From Lepus europaeus (Eukaryota; Chordata; Mammalia; Lagomorpha; Leporidae), in NCBI RefSeq assembly GCF_033115175.1, contig NC_084838.1:45115468-45179467 (forward strand): a DNA stretch of 64,000 nt, read 5' to 3'. Below, piece after piece: positions 57,815-64,000 of this stretch (positions within the stretch are counted from its first letter, which is position 1; the number at the start of each line of letters is the position of its first letter). A program made the position numbers and the translations under genes. The notes below the pieces were generated by a model that saw nothing but the letters and a program-made list of their open reading frames with translations, was not told where the DNA came from and did no database searches.

Positions 57815-58720
57815 GAAAATAATTGGTTTATTGAGTATAATTCACATACCAAAAAAATTTCTTCCATTTAAACTATAAAGTTCAAAGGTGTTTTGCATAT
57901 TAATATACTTATACAACCATTACTGCAATCCACTTTTAGAACATCTTCATCTGCTCACCCTACTCCTATTAGCAGTCAGTCTCCACCTCTACGCTCCGGA
58001 AGTGTAAGAAAACACTAGTCAATTTACTCTTTCACTTTATTATCCATTCTAGACATTTCATATAAATGCAGTAATACAGCAGGTGGTATTTTGTAACAAA
58101 CTACTTCCAGTTGGCATAATATTTTCAAAGTTCATCCATGTTGATGCATGAATCATTATCCCATTCCATTTTTGTGTATGATTAAGTAACATTACATTGC
58201 TAGGAATATGCTACATTGTTTTTATTCATTCATTTGTCAAAACCTATAATTGTGGATATTAACATTTGTGTACAAACTTATATTTGCACATGTTTTAATT
58301 TCTCTTGGGTATATTCCTAAAAGGGGAGTCAGTAGGTTATATGGTAGCATATTTAATATTTTGAGAAATTGCCAAAATATTTGTCCAAAGTTGCTGAAAC
58401 ATTTTACATTCTCACCAACAATGTAGGAAGATTTCAATTCTTTACCAACTCATCAGTTTGTCCTTCTTTTTGAGAGCCATCTTCCTGTGTGTAAAGTGGC
58501 AACTTATTGTGGCTTTGACTTGCATTTCTTTGATGGCAATGGTGTTAAGTATCTTTTCCTCAACATCATTCTTTAAATGTTTTTTTGACCATTTCCATTC
58601 ATTCTTTGGAGAAATTTCTATTGAATTCTTTTTGCATTTTGTAGCTGGGGTATTTCCTTGATATTATGGAATTGCAAGAATTACAATTATGTCATAAATA
58701 TAAATTCATTACCAGAAAAA
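57815..58720 (-). mobile_element. ancient L1 3' end (L1M-like)
   Basis: GTATAATTCACATACC, GACATTTCATATAAATGCAG, TTCATCCATGTTGATGCATG, TCTCTTGGGTATATTCC, TTTACATTCTCACCAACAATG and TGACTTGCATTTCTTTGATGG run in order as the complement of an old L1 ORF2 end plus 3' UTR. About 900 bases, no open frame of ORF2 length. Confidence 0.82.
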
Positions 58721-58754
58721 TATTTGAACATATTTACTCCTATACAATTGTTTA

Positions 58755-59052
58755 ATAAAAAGATGTATTTATTTATTTGAAAAGCAGAGCTAGAGAGAGA
58801 ATGAGTCTACAGTCAGCTGGTTCACTACCCAAATAGCTGCAATAGCCAGGGCTGGGCTGGGCTGGGCCAAAGCCAGGAGCCTGGTCTCCCAAATTGGTGC
58901 AGGGGTCTAAGTACTCTACCGCTACCTTCCAAGGCACACTAGCAGGGACCTGGATTGGAAGAGGAGCATCTGGGACTCAAACTGGTGCTCATATGGGATA
59001 GTGGTATCACAGGCACAATAGCTTAGATCATTGCCCACAACACCCGCCCCTC
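58755..59052 (-). repeat. CSINE
   Basis: AAAAAGATGTATTTATTTATTTG to the head near CCCACAACACCCGCCCC. Contains a GGGCTGGGCTGGGCTGGGCC triplication. Confidence 0.88.
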
Positions 59053-59374
59053 ATAGGAACTTTTTAATTTAATGTTTCATTTGTTTTCAGTGAAAATTAA
59101 GATAACTTGCTGACATCAAAAGTGTTTTAGATAGGATAACTGACAGGGATTTGCTAGGCTAAGTAGAGCTAATTTGGGGAAGGTTATCAGGAATGGAAAA
59201 TGCTGAGGCCTCTGAAAGTTTGCTTTTTTTCCTACCTGAACAGCTATGAGACATAACTCTGACACTATTCCATCATTCTATAGGAAAAAAAAAAATCTCA
59301 TTTCAACCTAATCAATTTCTCACGACAAGTTCCATTTCTGTCTTCCTAGCATCTCACATGATTACTCCATCATA
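59053..59374. other. unassigned DNA
   Basis: No recognised feature. Confidence 0.4.
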
Positions 59375-59565
59375 TTGCAGTACAAATAATAACATTAGTT
59401 ACTATATGCAGTGCCAGGCACTGTTCAAAACACTTTGTTTATAGAACATATTTAAAGCTTAGGTAAAAATGGAGACATAGGAGGTCAGTGGACAGCAGCT
59501 TTTAACTAGGCAGAAAGTGTCTGAGGTGGGATTGACCTTAAACCAGTCTAACTTTTAAAGTTAAA
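59375..59565 (-). repeat. MIR
   Basis: AGTGCCAGGCACTGTTC, AATGGAGACATAGGAGGTCAG and TCTGAGGTGGGATTGACC follow the complement of MIR. Confidence 0.68.
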
Positions 59566-59597
59566 CTATTATCAGTGTTTAAAACAGCTTCCCATAG

Positions 59598-59739
59598 GGG
59601 CCAGCGCTGTGGGACAGTGGGTTAACGCCCTGGCCTGAAGCGCTGGCATCCCATATGGACGTCAGTTCTGGTCCCGGCTGCTCCTCTTCCAATCCAGCTC
59701 TCTGCTGTGGCCTGGGAAAGCAATAGAAGATGGCTCAAG
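59598..59739 (+). repeat. outer CSINE, 5' part
   Basis: Head GGGGCCAGCGCTGTGGGACAG through GAAGATGGCTCAAG. Continues at 60091-60297 after the nested copy. Confidence 0.93.
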
Positions 59740-60090
59740 GCCGGCGCCGCGGCTCACTAGGCTAATCCTCCGCCTTGCGGCGCTGGCACACTGGGTTCTA
59801 GTCCCGGTCGGGGCACCGATCCTGTCCTGGTTGCCCCTCTTCCAGGCCAGCTCTCTGCTATGGCCAGGGAGTGCAGTGGAGGATGGCCCAAGTCCTTGGG
59901 CCCTGCACCCCATGGGAGACCAGGAGAAGCACCTGGCTCCTGCCATCGGAACAGCGCGGTGCGCCGGCCGCAGCGCGCTACCGCGGCGGCCATTGGAGGG
60001 TGAACCAACGGCAAAAGGAAGACCTTTCTCTCTGTCTCTCTCTCACTGTCCACTCTGCCTGTCAAAAATTAAAAAAAAAAAAAAAAAAGA
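59740..60090 (+). repeat. inner CSINE, young, nested
   Basis: CpG-rich full-length copy (GGCCGGCGCCGCGGCTC, GCGCGCTACCGCGGCGGCC) with an A18 tail. Perfect 15-base target duplication AGAAGATGGCTCAAG at 59725-59739 and 60091-60105, made of outer-SINE sequence. Confidence 0.97.
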
Positions 60091-60297
60091 AGAAGATGGC
60101 TCAAGTCCTTGGGCCCCTGCACCTGTGTGGGAGGACCTGAAGAAGCTCCTGGCTTCTGGCTTTGGATCGGCACAGCTCCCGCTGTTGCGGCCATCTGGGG
60201 AGTCAACCATTGGATGGAAGATCTTTCTCTCTGTCTCTACCTCTCTCTCTAACTCTGTCTTTCAAATAAATAAAATAAATCTTTAAAAAAAAATCTT
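60091..60297 (+). repeat. outer CSINE, 3' part
   Basis: GTCCTTGGGCCCCTGCACC to AAATAAATAAAATAAATC, completing the copy at 59598-59739. Confidence 0.93.
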
Positions 60298-60521
60298 CCC
60301 ATAAAGTTCTGAGGTAATAAATGGCTTTAAAATCAATAATTCAGTCAGCACTGTATCAGATTTAAATGGTGCCAATAATTTGTGCTGCTTTTCAAAGGTC
60401 TCAGATTGATCATGACAGAGAACTTGTAAATCAACACACTTCATGTAGATATATAAAGAAACATACCTATTATTTGAGTAGAGCACCTAGAATTTCTCAG
60501 AGTAAAATTAGATAATGTTGG

Positions 60522-60763
60522 GGCCAGCGTTGTGGTACAGTGGGTTGGGCCACTGCCTGTGATGCCAGTAACACATATGAATGCCAGTTCCAGTCCCAGC
60601 TGCTGTATTTCTGATCCGGCTTTTAAGAAAGCAGCAGAGGATTGACCACATGCTGAGGCCCCTGCTATCCACATGGGAGACTCAGATGGTGTTCTAGGTT
60701 CCTGGCTTCAGCCTGCCCCAACCCAAGGCCTTTTCAGTCATTTGAGAAATGAACCAGTGAATA

Positions 60764-60801
<38 letters not shown>

Positions 60802-60856
60802 CCCTCTCTCTGTATATCCCTATCTTTCAAATAAATAAAATAAATCTTTAAAAAAG
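60522..60856 (+). repeat. CSINE
   Basis: GGGGCCAGCGTTGTGGTACAG, body AGAGGATTGACCACATGC, long CT run at 60768-60797, tail AAATAAATAAAATAAATC. Confidence 0.92.
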
Positions 60857-61055
60857 TTATATAACACCTTACATGTGCTTCAGAATACTTTATGAGGGTA
60901 AAGGGTAAAGGGGTAATGGATGTTGATGAAACAAGATATAGTGAACATTAATGAAGTCAGTGATTAAAACAGTGGATTCATAATATTGTTTTATCTGCTT
61001 TTAAAAATTATAGTAATACCCACTATAAGTATTTATTTTCTTATACAGTAGTTTT
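60857..61055. other. unassigned DNA
   Basis: No recognised feature. Confidence 0.4.
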
Positions 61056-61069
61056 AAAACTTTTATACC

Positions 61070-61327
61070 TGGGCTGGCACAGTGGTGCAGCAGGTTAACT
61101 CCCTGGCCTGAAGCACCAGCATCCCATATGAGCGCCAGTTCAAGACCTGGATGCTCCACTTCCGATCCAGCTCTCTGCTATGGCCTGGGATAGCAGTAGA
61201 AGATGGCCCAAGTCCTTGGGCCCCTGCCCCTGCATAGGAAACCCAGCAGAAGCTCCTGACTCCCTGCTTCAGGTCAGCACAGCTCCAGCCGTTGCAGCCA
61301 ATTGGGGAGTGAACCAGTGGATGGAAA

Positions 61328-61377
<50 letters not shown>

Positions 61378-61431
61378 CTCCTATCTCTGTGTAGCTCTGA
61401 CTTTCAAATAGAAATAAATAAATCTTTTTAA
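61070..61431 (+). repeat. CSINE
   Basis: GGGCTGGCACAGTGGTGCAG, full body, (CT)n at 61331-61372. Perfect 14-base target duplication AAAACTTTTATACC at 61056-61069 and 61432-61445. Confidence 0.95.
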
Positions 61432-61445
61432 AAAACTTTTATACC

Positions 61446-61959
61446 AACTGCATTTTGCTAAATAATGTCTCCTTTGCAGTTGATTACCCTGAGAAAAAAT
61501 TTCTAAAAAATGAATGGCAAAGTAAATATACAAATACAAAAAACAAAATTAGTTCCTAGATAAAAATTTAAAATGATGGTCATGGAAATCCAGGGATTTT
61601 AAAAGTTCCAGTTTTCTTTCTTCTCTTTGTCCAGATCATGACTACCACAGACCACAAGGCTGGTACAAATCCATCAGCCAAATCCTAGAATCTGAGCCAT
61701 TTGCTTCTGCTATTCTCACAAACTGTCTATTAACCTCAGTCTGATGTAACCACTTATTGATTAGTGTGAACTTAGTGGAGTTCAAGCTTTTATTTTTTCC
61801 AACACTTCCATCACCCCTGCTGTGTGAAACCCTTCTTCACTTCCTTTTAACAACTGAAGTGGCTGTGAGAACATCTCTTGCAGATTTTGAAGTACAGAGA
61901 AGATAATAGACCACAAGCATCAGATGTTGTGCTTTGACATCCATTATTCTATCATGTTT
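61446..61959. other. unassigned DNA
   Basis: No recognised feature. Confidence 0.4.
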
Positions 61960-62290
61960 ATTCTGAGGCCAGGCTTCCCACAGGCTGTTCAAGCCAATGA
62001 CTGAGGGCAGCGGGCCAATTAAAGCAAATCCTTTCCTGGGAGACAGGGGACTCATGGTATCAACTTGGCTAGAGGGCTTCCCAAGTACCTTGTTGAGCCT
62101 CGCCCAGGCTTCCTAACTGACTGTGACACTGCCACCCAGTCTTCACCAGGAGTCACTTCTGCATTATAACTTGACGCCCTTCCAGGCTTCTGCATTTTCT
62201 CTCACAGGTGCTTCCCATAATAAAATTTTTACTACTCATTTCATCATGTTAGCTTCTGTTTGTTCAAAGCCTGCTATTAACACAGCTGCA
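61960..62290 (+). mobile_element. possible LTR 3' part
   Basis: CCTCGCCCAGGCTTCCTAAC, a GACTGTGACACTGCC block and AATAAAATTTTTACTACTC resemble the R/U5 of an ERVL- or MaLR-type LTR. Single copy, edges unclear. Confidence 0.35.
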
Positions 62291-62690
62291 TACTAGACAT
62301 ATTCCCTTAATTCTAGCCTCTTTTAAGTACAAGATTTTTAGAACTGCATACATCTTCACTCTTCTATAATATTTAAAATTTGTCTCTTTCACTTCAGCCG
62401 TCTGTGAAAGAGGCTGGAGTAATGAGGGTGTATATTACATTAGATCTCAGTTTACTTTCAGAGCCCCCTTTTGGCTGCTACCCATCCTCTCTTTAAATAT
62501 TTACTGTTAAGTCAACACTCCTATTTTTTGCAAATGTAGCTTAGGAACAGGTGGGTTCCCTGAGGGACTTCACCAGAGACCCCTCCACGGCAAATTTCTC
62601 TCATAAGAGCCCACTGGTTCTGATTTAACGTTTTTCACTTTGCTACAGCTTCATTCTCTGTTGATAGAACAATTCACTCAGAAAGAACCT
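62291..62690. other. unassigned DNA
   Basis: No recognised feature. Confidence 0.4.
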
Positions 62691-62694
62691 TGTG

Positions 62695-63055
62695 GGGGGT
62701 GGGGACGGTAGTGTCCATTTAGTGCAGAAGTTGGGCCTCCTCTTGAGAAGTGCAAATAGCGTATCAGAGTACTTGGGTTTGAGTGCCAGCTGTACTCTGC
62801 ACTCCAGCTTCCATCTAATGTACACACTGGAAGGTAGGAGATGATGGCTCAAGTACCTGAGTCCATGACACCTCCATGGGACTCCTGGATTGAGTTCCCA
62901 TCTCCTGGCTTTGGCCTGGCTCAACTCTGGATCTTGTAAGCATTTGAGAAGTGAACCATTTGATAGGAGATAGTTCTTTATCTTTCCCTCTGTGTATGTA
63001 CGTGTGTGTGTGTCTTGCTGCCTTTCAAATAAATTAAATAAATATAAATTAAACA
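62695..63055 (+). repeat. old CSINE variant
   Basis: AGAGTACTTGGGTTTGAGTGCC, TGTACACACTGGAAGGTAGG, GGCTTTGGCCTGGCTCAAC, and tail CAAATAAATTAAATAAATA. The head (62695-62760) is eroded. Confidence 0.8.
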
Positions 63056-64000
63056 AACAAAAAGAAAGAGGTATTCCTGGGTTAATTACCTTCTTCCAAG
63101 TATCCAATAGACCCTAAAACACTAATGTTCTTGCCACACCACATGGAGGTTTCCTTCAGGAATCCTTCATCTGTGTAGAGCATTCCCTTAGAAGCACATT
63201 CACTTAAGTTTGTGGGTGATCGGCTGCTCTTCCCTCACAGCAAAGGCGGGTAGCACAAACCATATCACTCCCTTTCAGACTCATATAGGGCTTCAAAGCA
63301 GTTCTTTGAAAAATGTGCCCTCCCCATAGAGGTTTCATGTAAGTGTCATCAAGAAAAGGGAATGTACAGTTGTAGCAGAAGAGCTAATGTGACCAGGACT
63401 AAGTCCTGGAAAGAAGTCTGACCAGAATTATTTCAGGCTTTCTGTATAAGATTGCAAACTTTTCTCTGTCATCAGGTGAAGGTGCCAGAATTCAGTATGT
63501 CAGCATAAAAGGGTGTCATGAAATACCTGTATTCTGTGACACAAATGTGCTCCCCCTCGAAGCCCAGATTCAATCTTCCTTGAGCAGGCACCCCCTTTTG
63601 GTACTGCTGCCACTTACACCGTATCCTTGCTTTTTCTAAATGAGGCAGTCCACAGCAACCCTCTTTAATGATGTGGCCTCTGCGTCAGCCACTATTTTGG
63701 TTTAACTCAGGAAATAAAAGAACACTTAGATATTTGCCTGAAAGAACATACTTCTGTCACTGGTATATAACTAATACTAGGATGATTGTTTATAATCCTA
63801 TATCCATTTTGTTTGCCTTACATTTCTCTAAAATTTGACTGCAAAATTTCCAAATTCAGACATCTTTACTTTATTATACCCATAAGGTATTTAAAAATGC
63901 CAGTTCCAGTACCATCACTAATGATTTTTTCCATTCTGAGTTGTATTGAATGTCTCAGCCAGCCACTGCTGCAGGATTACTTTCTTTGTGATCTAGGTAT
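63056..64000. other. unassigned DNA to window end
   Basis: No gene, RNA or repeat recognised. Confidence 0.4.

Overview
This window reads as mammalian nuclear DNA from a lagomorph, most likely rabbit (Oryctolagus) or a close relative. The diagnostic signal is about 38 copies of the tRNA-derived rabbit C repeat (CSINE), plus two 3' ends of the rabbit-type L1 whose G-rich 3' UTR finishes in a short A tail. The sequence is AT-rich, has no CpG island other than CpG-rich young SINE heads, and contains no intact protein-coding gene that I can support. It looks like intergenic or deep intronic DNA. Nothing bacterial or phage-like is present: no operons, CRISPR array, or functional tRNA or rRNA gene.

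Layout. 1-3.0 kb: three CSINEs in unassigned DNA. 3.0-6.7 kb: a decayed class III (ERVL-type) provirus 3' half on the + strand, from RT/RNase H through integrase to an MLT2-type LTR, with two CSINEs inserted. 6.7-8.2 kb: a CSINE split by an LTR, then a mariner-like element carrying another CSINE. 8.4-9.0 kb: a second ERVL fragment. 9.4-10.7 kb: two related solo-LTR-like copies. 11.1-11.9 kb: a head-to-head CSINE pair. 13.2-14.7 kb: two LTRs. 15.5-16.6 kb: a broken processed NONO pseudogene (minus). 20.4-21.4 kb: an exon-like block and two LTRs. 21.9-23.5 kb: a four-layer nest (old CSINE, LTR, second CSINE, full-length RPS15A retropseudogene with one internal stop). 25.9 kb: a 35-base copy of the U2 snRNA 5' end. 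27.4-28.9 kb: an ancient L1. 29.5-30.3 kb: an L1 3' end and a CSINE that share one target site, leaving three copies of the same target duplication. 30.3-33.2 kb: about 3 kb without recognisable repeats. 33.2-64 kb: further CSINEs, ancient L1 and MIR pieces, LTRs at 39.5, 43.4, 52.5 and perhaps 62 kb, a 1.15-kb rabbit L1 3' end at 44.1-45.3 kb, a hAT-type relic at 56.9 kb and a SINE-in-SINE nest at 59.6-60.3 kb.

The content is best understood as layered retrotransposition: L1 supplied the machinery for the SINE and pseudogene insertions (A tails, 12-17 base target duplications), while LTR and DNA elements are older layers. I did not find a convincing new molecular system. The leads most worth checking are the triple target-site duplication at 29.5-30.3 kb, the 22-23.5 kb nest, the mariner element with a doubled right end at 7.7-8.2 kb, and two minus-strand exon-like blocks with canonical splice dinucleotides near 20.4-20.6 kb. 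Family names were assigned from memory of consensus sequences, not by a search. Repeat edges are normally good to about 10 bases where a target duplication is quoted and to about 30-50 bases otherwise.
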